From 54-19 sp038210655 (GTDB lineage Bacteria > Chloroflexota > Chloroflexia > Chloroheliales > Chloroheliaceae): DNA of 64,000 nt. Location of the stretch: the NCBI GenBank assembly GCA_038210655.1, contig JBBQWM010000025.1:28192-92191 (forward strand), in the 5' to 3' direction. Under the pieces are notes generated by a model. It was not told where the DNA came from. It saw nothing but the letters and a program-made list of their open reading frames with translations, and made no database searches. The stretch's first letter is position 1. Each line of letters opens with the position of its first letter. The position numbers and the translations under genes were made by a program. Positions 17,232 through 25,611 of the stretch are shown here, piece by piece.

Positions 17232-17510
17232 TTATTTGGTCGCATAGCCGATATAGACCAGCGAGTCGTCTTTGCCAAGCTTGAACCCGCCCGGCGCACC
17301 TTGTTGCGATAGCACGTTCAGCCTGGCAATCGCTTTGGGTTGGAGGTTCATAAAGCCAATTTGATGTTTATGGGTCAGGCCGTAGCACCCGCCGGATTTC
17401 ACCAAACCAGCTATCCATATTCGGTCCGGCGTGTTCGAGCATATCAAAGGCGTAGACCACCTCGAAACTATCATTAATATAAAGAGTATCCCAAATCGTC
17501 GCCTTGCTGT
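17232..17510 (-). pseudogene. Fragment of a SAM-dependent methyltransferase-like gene
   Basis: Reading the minus strand from about 17510 gives SKATIWDTLYINDSFEVVYA, then FDMLEHAGPNMDSWFGEIRR and VLRPDP to a stop. This matches the stretch after motif II of class I methyltransferases (D-x-V-x-x-x-x-x-LEH and LRPGG). A second frame then continues LQPKAIARLNVLSQ to KDDSLVYIGYATK and a stop at 17232. The N-terminal SAM-binding half is absent and the frame is broken, so this is a remnant. The family call is from motifs only. Confidence 0.45.
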
Positions 17511-17594
17511 CTCACAAAGCTAAAGGAACAAATATAGCGGGTGTAAAGCTAGTTGAGCTTTACTATAGAAAATTGCACAATAATTGAACTCTTA

Positions 17595-17664
17595 TAGGAG
17601 CGAGCTTCTGCTCGCGATTGAGGATAAGGCTGGCTGTTCAATCGCGAGCAGAAGCTCGCTCCTA
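17595..17664. repeat. TAGGAGCGAGC palindromic repeat
   Basis: A 70-bp near-perfect inverted repeat: TAGGAGCGAGCTTCTGCTCG ... CGAGCAGAAGCTCGCTCCTA. Same family as 13539-13615 and 63174-63251. It is located downstream of the histidine kinase gene (minus) and may serve as its terminator. Confidence 0.8.
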
Positions 17665-17709
17665 CAGATAAGTGGTTAGCTCAATTGCACGATAGGGAGA
17701 ATTTAGCGG

Positions 17710-19308
17710 CTAACGCTGTTCAGTAGGGGTTAAAGAGGGGGGATTATCTTCGGCTTCGGCTTCGGTAGCCGCTACCTCATCTTCAGCGAAATTATCGTCC
17801 CCGTCTAGCGGGAAAGTCGCCGCCGGATCGATTTTGAACCAGAGCGTAAAAGTCGTTCCCTCTCCCACCACGCTCTGCAAACTGATCCGCCCGCCGTGCG
17901 CCTCAACAATATGCTTGACAATCGCCAGACCGAGGCCGCTCCCACCCCCCGTGCTGGCCCCTCGGCTACGCGCTTTGTCTACCCGGTAAAAGCGGTCGAA
18001 GATCAAGGGTTGATCTTTCTCGGAAATACCCGGCCCATTGTCCGCCACCACAATCCGCGCCCATTGTTTACCCCGGATTAGCGAAATCGTAATTTCGCCT
18101 TCCTCCGGAGTGTATTTGATCGCGTTATCGACCAGATTTAGAATAGCCCGCTTAAGGCGGTCGGGGTCGCCCTCAATAGTAACCGGGTCGAAATGACCCA
18201 TTTTGAGCCGTTGGTGGCGCTGGTCAGCCAGCACCCGGGTTTCTTTGAAAACTTCCAGCACCACATCATCAAGTTGCAGGGGCTGAAGGTTGATGGTTTG
18301 ACGGGCATCGGCCTGGGCCAGCAGCAGCAAATCCTGGACAAGCCGTTGCATCCGGGCGCTTTCGCGCTCGATAGCCTGAAGCGATTCGGTCTGATTCTGC
18401 GGGTCAGGATTGCGCTTCAGCAAATCAATGTTCCCCCGGATCACGGTCAGTGGAGTACGTAGTTCGTGGGACGAGTCGGCGATAAATTGTTTTTGAGCCT
18501 TGAAAATCTTTTCGAGCCGGTCAAGCATCGCATTAAAAGCCCGTCCCAGCCGAGCCACCTCGTCATTTGCTTCGGGATTGGTCTCGATTCGTTCGGTCAA
18601 GTCGTTATTAACCCCAATTCGGTAGGCCGCCGCCGTAATAGTTTCGAGTGGTAAAAGCATGCGCCGAGTGAACCACCACCCGAACACCGTCAACAAGATA
18701 ATGGCAATCAGGGCCGATCCAGCAAAAGGTGTTACCAAGCCACTCCCAATCGTATCAAATTCCTGTAGGCTACGCACCACCTGCACATAGCCCCGGTTCT
18801 CGACCCTGTCGAGCGGCACCGTGTATACTCGCGCCCGCTCTCCACTTACCAGCTTGATATACCCGTAGCCCTTGCCTTCCTGAAGGCGTTGAGCCAACTC
18901 TTGCTGGGTCTGTGGTTTCGACATTACTTTGAGGTCGGGCAATCGCCGTATGACCTGCCCCTGTTTATCAACCAATTGCAAATAGGTCAGCGCCGCCGCC
19001 AGGTCTGTCGGTTCGGACATATTGTCGGGCCGGACGACTGCACCAGGGGTCGGTCGGGTATTCACATCGGAGCCGCCATAAGTGCGGGCAAAGTTATCCA
19101 AATCCTGACTGCTAAATCCGCTATTAGCAAAAAAGGCGCGGGCTTGCTCGGCTCTTTGAGAAAGATCGTTATCGGTTTCGGCTTCCAAACTTTGAATTAC
19201 CGAACGGTAAACCACTACACTAAGCACAGCCAACACTAAAATAACTACTCCCGAAAAAATCAGGGCAAAGCGTACTCGTATTGAAGCTGAACTAAAAGAA
19301 CGTGACAT
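17710..19308 (-). CDS. Sensor histidine kinase with HAMP domain
   Basis: Membrane sensor kinase of 532 residues. It has a first membrane helix (ALIFSGVVILVLAVLSVVVY), an extracytoplasmic sensor of about 150 residues, and a second helix (AGSALIAIILLTVFGWWFT). These are followed by HAMP, HisKA with the phospho-accepting His in FIADSSHELRTPL, and HATPase_c with N box NLVDNAIKYTPEEG, G1 VADNGPGIS and G2 GGGSGLGLAIVKHIVEAHGG. It lies 95 bp downstream of its response regulator. The acidic C-terminal tail has no known role. The signal sensed is unknown. Confidence 0.93.
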   Translation of the reverse strand: MSRSFSSASIRVRFALIFSGVVILVLAVLSVVVYRSVIQSLEAETDNDLSQRAEQARAFFANSGFSSQDLDNFARTYGGSDVNTRPTPGAVVRPDNMSEPTDLAAALTYLQLVDKQGQVIRRLPDLKVMSKPQTQQELAQRLQEGKGYGYIKLVSGERARVYTVPLDRVENRGYVQVVRSLQEFDTIGSGLVTPFAGSALIAIILLTVFGWWFTRRMLLPLETITAAAYRIGVNNDLTERIETNPEANDEVARLGRAFNAMLDRLEKIFKAQKQFIADSSHELRTPLTVIRGNIDLLKRNPDPQNQTESLQAIERESARMQRLVQDLLLLAQADARQTINLQPLQLDDVVLEVFKETRVLADQRHQRLKMGHFDPVTIEGDPDRLKRAILNLVDNAIKYTPEEGEITISLIRGKQWARIVVADNGPGISEKDQPLIFDRFYRVDKARSRGASTGGGSGLGLAIVKHIVEAHGGRISLQSVVGEGTTFTLWFKIDPAATFPLDGDDNFAEDEVAATEAEAEDNPPSLTPTEQR

Positions 19309-19403
19309 ATATCTTAGCTATCAGGTATGCTTTCAGGTTGTACAAAGGTCAATTGAGTAAAAGCTGATACCTGCTCGATTTGGTTTGTGTTTACCTCTAA
19401 TAT

Positions 19404-20093
19404 TTAATCGCTAACCCCAATTGGTTCCGGCTCACGCAAAACATAGCCAACCCCGCGCACCGTATGGATCAACTTCGGACGGTTGCCTACTTCCAACTTG
19501 CTCCGCAAGTAGCGCACGTAGACCTCGATTATATTCGACTCACCGCCAAAATCATAACCCCAGACCTTATCATAGATAAATTCCCGGTTCAAAACCTGCC
19601 GGGGATGCTGGAGAAAGAGCATCAAAAGCTCAAATTCTTTGCTGGTCAATTCGACCAACTGCCCGCCGCGCCGTACTTCGTGGGTAGCGCTATTAAGCGT
19701 CAGGTCGGAGAACTGAAGCAATTGGACTTCTCCCGGCATCTTGCGCCGCAAATGCGCCCGGACACGGGCCAGCAACTCATCAAAATCGAAGGGCTTAACC
19801 ACGTAATCATCCGCCCCGGCATCCAACCCGGCAATTTTATCGGTCACGGCATCTTTGGCCGTCAACATAAGGACAGGCGTGTCGCGTAGCTTTCGCATCT
19901 CGCGGGCGACTTCCAGCCCATCCATGCCCGGCATCATCACATCGAGCAGCACTAGATCGGGAGCGCTCTCTCGGAAGCGGGACAGGGCCTTCTCGCCATC
20001 CTGAGCGCTTTCCACTTCGTATCCCTCGAATTTTAAGCCCCGACTTAGCAAATCGAGTATCTCGGTGTCATCGTCAACCACAAGTATACGCAT
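19404..20093 (-). CDS. OmpR-family response regulator
   Basis: Two-component regulator of 229 residues. The receiver domain has the acidic pair in LVVDDD, phospho-acceptor Asp in LVLLDVMMPGMDG, and the Lys in VVKPFDFDELLARVR. The winged-helix domain ends GGESNIIEVYVRYLRSKL and IHTVRGVGYVLREPE, typical of OmpR/PhoB DNA binding. It is first in an operon with the histidine kinase at 17710. The 270-bp gap before it (20094-20364) holds mainly the palindrome at 20285-20359. Confidence 0.95.
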   Translation of the reverse strand: MRILVVDDDTEILDLLSRGLKFEGYEVESAQDGEKALSRFRESAPDLVLLDVMMPGMDGLEVAREMRKLRDTPVLMLTAKDAVTDKIAGLDAGADDYVVKPFDFDELLARVRAHLRRKMPGEVQLLQFSDLTLNSATHEVRRGGQLVELTSKEFELLMLFLQHPRQVLNREFIYDKVWGYDFGGESNIIEVYVRYLRSKLEVGNRPKLIHTVRGVGYVLREPEPIGVSD

Positions 20094-20284
20094 TTTTTTA
20101 CCAATCCTGTTTTATTTTAAGCGACCAGCACTCAGCTTTGGGCCGGGCCGCTTCGCTAATTTCTTCTTTATATTAAAGGGTATGTCAAACCGGCGTTTTA
20201 ATACGACCACTTGTTATACGCTTGTAAGGCTAATCTAGTTTCGTCTTTTTGTTAGGGATTGCACAAATGCAAATACTTCTTAAA

Positions 20285-20359
20285 CTATAGCAAATTGTAC
20301 AGAGCTTGAATCGGTCGCCCCTACCAAGAACTGGTCAATAGTTCTGCAATTTGCTATAG
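20285..20359. repeat. CTATAGCAAATTG inverted-repeat element
   Basis: A 75-bp element bounded by perfect 13-bp inverted repeats, CTATAGCAAATTG (20285-20297) and CAATTTGCTATAG (20347-20359). Degenerate relatives lie at about 30967-31061 and 53213-53270. No coding potential; MITE-like. Confidence 0.75.
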
Positions 20360-20364
20360 GCTGT

Positions 20365-20799
20365 CTACTGGGGAGGCCAGATCACCCGCCAGCCGACCTC
20401 TTGCTGCAACAAAACCATTGACTCGTAGAGCGAGAGCTTTTGGCCGTTTTGGAGGGTAACTTCTAGTTGGTAGGCAACGCTGGCCCGCTTGCCCACGATA
20501 TTCGGTTCCAGCACACGCACGATCTCGGTCTTGGTAATACCGGCCTCCTGACGGGCGCGGGTCAAGCGGTCGGTGTATTGGCTGCGACTGACTTTTAGCT
20601 GTGAGTCGGCGGTCAGCAGATCATAGGCCGGAGAATAGCTGGCATCGCGCATATTGCCCAAATAACGGCGGGCCACATCCGCCGGGGGCAAGCTATCGGC
20701 ACAAGCCGTCAAGAGCAGGGGTAGTCCAAGACAAATAACCACAATAACCGAAAATTTAATCTTAGAGAACGCAGACCAACGCAGCAGATTTTTTATCAT
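20365..20799 (-). CDS. Small lipoprotein with NTF2/DUF4878-like fold
   Basis: A 144-residue lipoprotein. The signal peptide ends LPLLLTAC and the lipid-modified Cys follows. The mature part has ADVARRYLGNMRDASYSPAY and DLLTADSQLKVSRSQYTDRL, which resembles the NTF2-like domain of many Gram-positive and Chloroflexota lipoproteins. It is 13 bp downstream of the ABC-2 permease, so it is probably the third gene of that operon. Confidence 0.75.
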   Translation of the reverse strand: MIKNLLRWSAFSKIKFSVIVVICLGLPLLLTACADSLPPADVARRYLGNMRDASYSPAYDLLTADSQLKVSRSQYTDRLTRARQEAGITKTEIVRVLEPNIVGKRASVAYQLEVTLQNGQKLSLYESMVLLQQEVGWRVIWPPQ

Positions 20800-20812
20800 A
20801 TTTTGTGATTAT

Positions 20813-22114
20813 TTAGCCCTGGACTTCGCTCGTCCGAGGTTGCTCCGGGGCCTGATCGGGCGGATGAGCTATATCGGTTGGAGGTTGGTCGGGTATAGTG
20901 GTTTCGGGCGTGAGCGGGGGCAACTCGCTCTCGGTTCCGGCTTCCGGTTGCAGCAGGCTGGCTTCGGCTATGGTGCTATCGGACGTTTCGATAGGGATGG
21001 CGACTGCCAGGGCCGGGGTCAGGGTTTTTCGGCGGCGTGGTTTGACCAGCTTAGTTACGCCACGCAACGGATTGAAACCGGGTCGCCTCGGTAAAGGCTT
21101 GACTGCACCCACGCCCAGCAGCAAAAAGAACACCTCAAGACCGGTGTATACCAGCAAATAGCCCTGCCAGAGGGTAATTTGGTTGGGCAGCACTGGCAAC
21201 CTCGAAATGCGATAGACCTGATCGGCGGTCGTGCCGGGTGCGAAAGTGGTTGTAGCAAAATAGCGGTTCGGGTCGCCCCAGAAAAGCCGACTGTTGGGGA
21301 AATACTGAAGGTCTTCTTCCCGATTACCCCGATAAGGTGCATTGGGAGCCAGCACCGACCCCAGCGCCGCAAACGGATTAAACACCAGCATGCGCTTGGA
21401 GAAATCATAGGTTGGGTCGATCTGCGGTGGAGTCCGATTGAGCGAGCGGGACGTATCATTGTTGATAGTGGTAACGATACTGTTACTAACAATCGGAACC
21501 CCCAGTAGTAACAAAAGCGCTAGACTGTAAGTAACAATAATTGCTAGACTGGTGCGCCGGAAAAGGGCCGAGAAAAACAGGCTCATCGTTCCCAACACAA
21601 CCGTCAACATCAAAATGATGGCAAACCCGGCCAGCAAATTCTCAAGATTTACCCCCCCAAAGATAAAGACGATACAGGCGACTGGAAAAGCCGCCACCAC
21701 CATCAGCATCAAATAGCTAAGGGTCGAGAATAGTTTGCCGTAGACCAGCGACCGCCCTCGCACCGGCGTAACCAGCAACATATCATAGGTGCGTTCTTCC
21801 ATTTCCCGGCTGATAAGCCCCCCGCAAACGGTCGGAGTGATAATCGACATCACGACTATCAGGTAAGCAAAGATGGCGATAAAAATATCCTGCCCGGTCT
21901 CAAAATTACGGGTGGGGCCATAATTACCAGTGGTAAAGCTGCCACCATAATTATAGGTAGCGCTGGCCCCCTTGCGAATATAAACCACAAAGACTACCAG
22001 GGCCAACAACGCTAGATAAACCCCAAAGAGCGCAAAAGTACGCCCCCCTCGCATCCGGGCTTTCATCTCGCGCAACGCCACCGGGTTTAGCGGTCTAAAA
22101 TAAAGACGGGCCAT
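20813..22114 (-). CDS. ABC-2 type transporter permease
   Basis: Membrane subunit of an ABC exporter, 433 residues. It begins NPVALREMKARMRGGRTFALF, a conserved start for this Chloroflexota/planctomycete branch. Six hydrophobic helices follow, with the SREMEERTYDMLLVTPVRGRS motif typical of ABC-2 permeases. The C-terminal 90 residues are hydrophilic and rich in Pro, Thr and Glu. The substrate is unknown. The upstream gene encodes the ATPase. Confidence 0.88.
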   Translation of the reverse strand: MARLYFRPLNPVALREMKARMRGGRTFALFGVYLALLALVVFVVYIRKGASATYNYGGSFTTGNYGPTRNFETGQDIFIAIFAYLIVVMSIITPTVCGGLISREMEERTYDMLLVTPVRGRSLVYGKLFSTLSYLMLMVVAAFPVACIVFIFGGVNLENLLAGFAIILMLTVVLGTMSLFFSALFRRTSLAIIVTYSLALLLLLGVPIVSNSIVTTINNDTSRSLNRTPPQIDPTYDFSKRMLVFNPFAALGSVLAPNAPYRGNREEDLQYFPNSRLFWGDPNRYFATTTFAPGTTADQVYRISRLPVLPNQITLWQGYLLVYTGLEVFFLLLGVGAVKPLPRRPGFNPLRGVTKLVKPRRRKTLTPALAVAIPIETSDSTIAEASLLQPEAGTESELPPLTPETTIPDQPPTDIAHPPDQAPEQPRTSEVQG

Positions 22115-22135
22115 ACTTACCTCGTGGGCTTATAA

Positions 22136-23137
22136 TTAATCTCGCAAAAATAGTTCTTCTAATAAAGCGGTACTCTGCCCGTATTGGGCGACCTTAATCC
22201 CCGCTCCGGTTATCGTACTCAGGAATTCAGCACTGATCTGATCGTCACCGTCCAGCAAGGCTTCGATATTCAGGCCCGCTTCGTCCAACCGCAAACTACC
22301 CTTGACCGTTTGCGGGAAAGCCTCCGCCAGTTTGACCGCTCGTTTGAGGTCGTCCTGGCTCAATACGCGCATACTTACGCCGCGTCGTGGCAAGTGTTCG
22401 ATCTGGTTAATAACCTTCTCGGTTGGGCCATAATTGACCAACTTACCGAGCGCCATCAGGCCCAGCATATCACACATCAACTGAATTTCACTCAAAACAT
22501 GGCTGCTGATAATAATAGTCTTACCCATGCGGCTTAGTTCGCGGAGTAGTTCGCGCAATTCGATCCGGGCGCGAGGGTCAAGCCCGCTGGCCGGTTCATC
22601 CAATAGTAGCACCTTTGGGTCGTGTACCAACGTATGAGCCAGGCACAACCGTTGCCGCATCCCCCGCGAGAGCGTTCGCAAGTTCTCCTTGCGATATTCG
22701 CTCAAGTCTACCAGTTCGAGCAGTTCGCGTACCAGACGATTGCGGCGCTTCCCCTGCACCCCGTAGCAGGCCGCGAAAAATTCAAGATACTCGCTAACCT
22801 GCATATCCTCGTACAATCCGTAATTGTCCGGCATAAAGCCAATCAGATGGCGCACCGCCTGAGGCTGTTTGCGTACCGACTGCCCTGCAATATAGGCATC
22901 GCCTTTGTCGGGTGAAATTAGAGTCGCCAAAATACGCAGCACCGTCGTCTTACCGGCCCCATTCGGCCCGATCAAGCCCAAAATTTGCCCTTGCGGAACC
23001 GCCAACGTCAATTCTTCCAGGGCCGGTCGCCGCTGATCGGGGTAACGCTTGAACAAACCCCGCACGTCGATCATATTATAAACATCAGGGTTAGTCATAG
23101 TTTCGGCTGGGGTTGCCGTCTCGATAGCTTCGGTCAT
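22136..23137 (-). CDS. ABC transporter ATP-binding protein
   Basis: Motor subunit of the exporter with the permease at 20813. Walker A is GLIGPNGAGKTTVLRIL, the signature is LSRGMRQRLCLAHTLVHDP, and Walker B is VLLLDEPASGLDPRARIEL, with the switch His in IIISSHVLSE. The C-terminal 80 residues form the extra domain common in ABC-2 exporter ATPases (CcmA/NatA type). The length of 333 is normal. Confidence 0.93.
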   Translation of the reverse strand: MTEAIETATPAETMTNPDVYNMIDVRGLFKRYPDQRRPALEELTLAVPQGQILGLIGPNGAGKTTVLRILATLISPDKGDAYIAGQSVRKQPQAVRHLIGFMPDNYGLYEDMQVSEYLEFFAACYGVQGKRRNRLVRELLELVDLSEYRKENLRTLSRGMRQRLCLAHTLVHDPKVLLLDEPASGLDPRARIELRELLRELSRMGKTIIISSHVLSEIQLMCDMLGLMALGKLVNYGPTEKVINQIEHLPRRGVSMRVLSQDDLKRAVKLAEAFPQTVKGSLRLDEAGLNIEALLDGDDQISAEFLSTITGAGIKVAQYGQSTALLEELFLRD

Positions 23138-23250
23138 AGTTATCAGCCTTAAAATGGCAAAAGAGTTTGGATTTTTGCGCTTTTCCAGTTAAAAGCGGTT
23201 CTAAGCATAGCACAACTTAGCCTATCTTTTCAAGATAGCCGCGACCTGCT

Positions 23251-23358
23251 CAGGGCTTATGCGTTTAAGTCAAAATCAAAAGTCTTTTGATAGACTTTTT
23301 AGCCTCACTCCTAAATTATTAGGCTCAAAGCAAGATTGAGGTAAACGCATAAGCCCTG
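23251..23358. mobile_element. MITE-like element 1
   Basis: A 108-bp non-coding element bounded by perfect 17-bp inverted repeats, CAGGGCTTATGCGTTTA and TAAACGCATAAGCCCTG. It is flanked by direct repeats of CGACCTGCT (23242-23250 and 23359-23367), which look like a 9-bp target duplication. A second copy with diverged ends is at 44291-44392. Confidence 0.85.
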
Positions 23359-23368
23359 CGACCTGCTT

Positions 23369-23472
23369 TAGGGCTGTTGCAAGAATTGTCATTCTGAGCG
23401 TAGCGAAGAATCTCCGAGATTCTTCGCTACGCTCAGAATGACACAGGTAGAGGCGTTCTTGCAACAGCCCTA
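23369..23472. mobile_element. MITE-like element 2
   Basis: A 104-bp element bounded by inverted repeats TAGGGCTGTTGCAAGAA and TTCTTGCAACAGCCCTA. Its centre is the palindrome CATTCTGAGCGTAGCGAAGA and its complement. It is flanked by CGACCTGCTT on both sides (23359-23368 and 23473-23482). It is inserted directly beside element 1, using the same target word. Confidence 0.85.
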
Positions 23473-23607
23473 CGACCTGCTTGCCAAATGCAAGATTAGT
23501 ATTTTTCTTTGTCATCCAAACCGATGTTTAACAGATAATTAACATTGACATGTTATACTCTTCTTCATAATGAGTGAAGCTAGAAAGCCTTTGAGGAAGT
23601 AAAAGAA

Positions 23608-23748
23608 TTGAAACAAGCAGACCAATTACAATATTCTCGGTCTCCTTTAACCGAGGCTGTGTTAGAAATAAAAACCAAACACTCAAAACCAACATTAGAA
23701 GACTCGTTTTATTGGACATATAGAACCTCTACCTTACCCAATCGATGA
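23608..23748 (+). pseudogene. N-terminal fragment resembling TIGR04255-family proteins
   Basis: From a TTG start with GAGGAAG seven bases upstream, a 46-codon frame reads MKQADQLQYSRSPLTEAVLE, then IKTKHSKPTLEDSFYW and a short tail to TGA. The Y-x-x-x-PLTEAVLEI beginning matches the start of the TIGR04255 family as I remember it. Full members exceed 200 residues, so this is a truncated remnant fused by deletion to the next gene's upstream region. Function of the family is unknown. Confidence 0.45.
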
Positions 23749-23763
23749 GGATGAATAGCCACT

Positions 23764-24289
23764 GTGTCAACGCCGGAGTCTTTTTGGGTCGAAGTAAATG
23801 ATGAGTCTCTTATGCAGGGAGATTATTTGCCGGAATGTAAAGTGCCTATAATCCCGGCAGATTTTGGTTTCCAAGAAGAGGAGATAATCGAAATTGGTTT
23901 GCTTGATTTAATCATAATGACCCAAAGTTGTGATCTGGAAAATGGCAAAGTAAAGATGGTTACACTTGTTCCTATCTTTAAAATAGCTGTATTTGAAACA
24001 TACAATCCTGCTTTTGCCAAAAAGGGGTAGGTGGAATGAGGTTCGGGCCAAAAAGCACGAAGGTCTTCATCTACTCTCATCTCCAGTCAACCCGGAAGAT
24101 GGTAGGAGTGCTCTAGTCGTCGATTTCAGAGAAACTTACAACTTACCGTATGCCTATGTTAAAAAATATGCTGATACCTTAAAACCAAGATGGCGGCTCA
24201 AATCCCCTTATTTAGAAGAATATTCTCATAGGTTTGGTAACTTTTATTCACGAGTTGCTACCCCTACGCGCGTACCGGATATACCATAA
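23764..24289 (+). pseudogene. Conserved hypothetical protein split by a frameshift
   Basis: A GTG start at 23764 gives 88 residues with LLDLIIMTQSCDLENGKVKM and stops at 24028. The other frame continues without a break as RWNEVRAKKHEGLHLLSSPV, then VVDFRETYNLPYAYVKKYA to a stop at 24289. The switch falls at the run AAAAAGGGG (24019-24027). Joined, the product would be about 174 residues with a QSCDLE motif that I have seen in uncharacterised proteins, but I cannot name the family. It may be a true loss of function or a sequencing error in the homopolymer. Confidence 0.7.
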
Positions 24290-24390
24290 TGTTCTATACT
24301 TCTCTTTACCCAACTTTTTCCAAGCCAAAACCGTCCCCTTTAGCTCAGGCAAAATAATTGTTATATTATGTTATTAGAATGGGCCTTCAG

Positions 24391-25131
24391 CTATTTTACC
24401 GTCCCATATTTTACGGCAATAATCTCCGCCATGATGCTGATAGCGATCTCGGCGGGTTCGCGTGCGCCGATCTGAAACCCAATCGGCCCGTGTATGCGGG
24501 CGATTTGTTCCTCCGAGTAACCTTCACTGCGGAGCCGTTCGTTACGGTTGGCAGTCGTCGTTTTGCTACCAATCGCCCCGATGTAGCGGGCCAGACTGGG
24601 CAGGCTGACTTCTAGGGCCGGGCCATCAAATTTCTCATCGTGGGTCAAAATCACAATATAGGTATTGCCGTCGATCTTGACATTATGTTCAACAATCTCG
24701 TCCGGCCAGGCTTCGATCAGTTCGTCCGCCTCCGGGAAGCGTTCTTTGGTCAGGAATTTTTGCCGACCATCGATCACTCGCGTCCGAAACCCGGCCTCTT
24801 TCGCCATCTTGACCAACGGGATCGCAATATGCACCGCCCCAAAGACCATCAAAGTCGGCGGCGGTGGAAAGACATCCACAAAGACTTCGTAAGCCCCGGC
24901 ACTGGTCTCGACCGGGAAAGTCTTAGACCCCGTGCGCTCCATCAGGCCGACCGCCTGGGTTATCGCCCCCTGATCGAGGTCAGCCGCGCCCAGTGTCCCC
25001 TCGCTGCGCCCATCCGGGTAGACCAACATCTCCGCCCCGATCTCGACCCCTTCCGGCGCATGCACCACGATAACCCGCGCCAGCATCTCTTCGCGTTCAA
25101 TATTCTCTTTTATTTTTTGGTAATTTGACAT
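24391..25131 (-). CDS. XdhC/CoxI family protein, Rossmann-domain form
   Basis: Maturation factor of the XdhC family, which helps insert sulfurated molybdenum cofactor into xanthine dehydrogenase or CO dehydrogenase-type enzymes. The 246-residue product has an N-terminal domain and the XdhC_C Rossmann domain with LMVFGAVHIAIPLVKMAKEA, YIGAIGSKTT and HGPIGFQIGAREPAEIAISI. The Cys-bearing XdhC N-terminal motif is in the separate downstream-coded protein at 25204 instead. Confidence 0.88.
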   Translation of the reverse strand: MSNYQKIKENIEREEMLARVIVVHAPEGVEIGAEMLVYPDGRSEGTLGAADLDQGAITQAVGLMERTGSKTFPVETSAGAYEVFVDVFPPPPTLMVFGAVHIAIPLVKMAKEAGFRTRVIDGRQKFLTKERFPEADELIEAWPDEIVEHNVKIDGNTYIVILTHDEKFDGPALEVSLPSLARYIGAIGSKTTTANRNERLRSEGYSEEQIARIHGPIGFQIGAREPAEIAISIMAEIIAVKYGTVK

Positions 25132-25203
25132 AAGATACCCCGTTCGGGATTGCTAATTTTTTGTTATTATCCATTGGCAGAGCAATGTCCCACAAAGTGA
25201 AAA

Positions 25204-25515
25204 TCATTCTAAGGTTTGAATGTAGACCTCAATCCCGCCGCCACAGGCCAGACCGATGTCCCAGGCGGTCGCTTTGCTGATGCCATACTTAACCAGCCGA
25301 GGCTTGCCAGTACGCAGCACTTTTTGGGCTTCCTCGAAGACGGCCCCTTCCACACAACCGCCACTGACCGAGCCAACCAGCTTGCCACTTTTGGTTACAG
25401 CCATTTTCGCACCCTCAAAACGGGGGGCCGGGCCGGTCGTCTTTACAACCGTCGCCAGGGCAATCTCCTCGCCGTTGGCTCGCCATTCTTCAATTGTCGG
25501 TAGTACATCTTGCAT
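25204..25515 (-). CDS. XdhC/CoxI N-terminal-domain protein
   Basis: A 103-residue protein equal to the N-terminal domain of XdhC: ALATVVKTTGPAPRFEGAKM, then GSVSGGCVEGAVFEEAQKVL with the conserved Cys of SGGCVE, and DIGLACGGGIEVYIQTL at the end. With the Rossmann protein at 24391 it forms a split XdhC, an arrangement known from cox clusters. The gap between the genes is 72 bp. Confidence 0.9.
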   Translation of the reverse strand: MQDVLPTIEEWRANGEEIALATVVKTTGPAPRFEGAKMAVTKSGKLVGSVSGGCVEGAVFEEAQKVLRTGKPRLVKYGISKATAWDIGLACGGGIEVYIQTLE

Positions 25516-25611
25516 AATAGTTCACCTCATTAATAGTTCTAAATTAGACCCGCCTTACGGATTTGTAAGAACGATTTGTAGTTCTCCTCTAGCTCTTGAA
25601 GAGAATAAAGA

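Noticed and set aside
23276..23515. A 79-codon frame containing CHSERSEESRRFFATLRMT
   Set aside because: It is the translation of the CATTCTGAGCGTAGCGAAGA palindrome of MITE-like element 2, a widely mis-annotated spurious protein.
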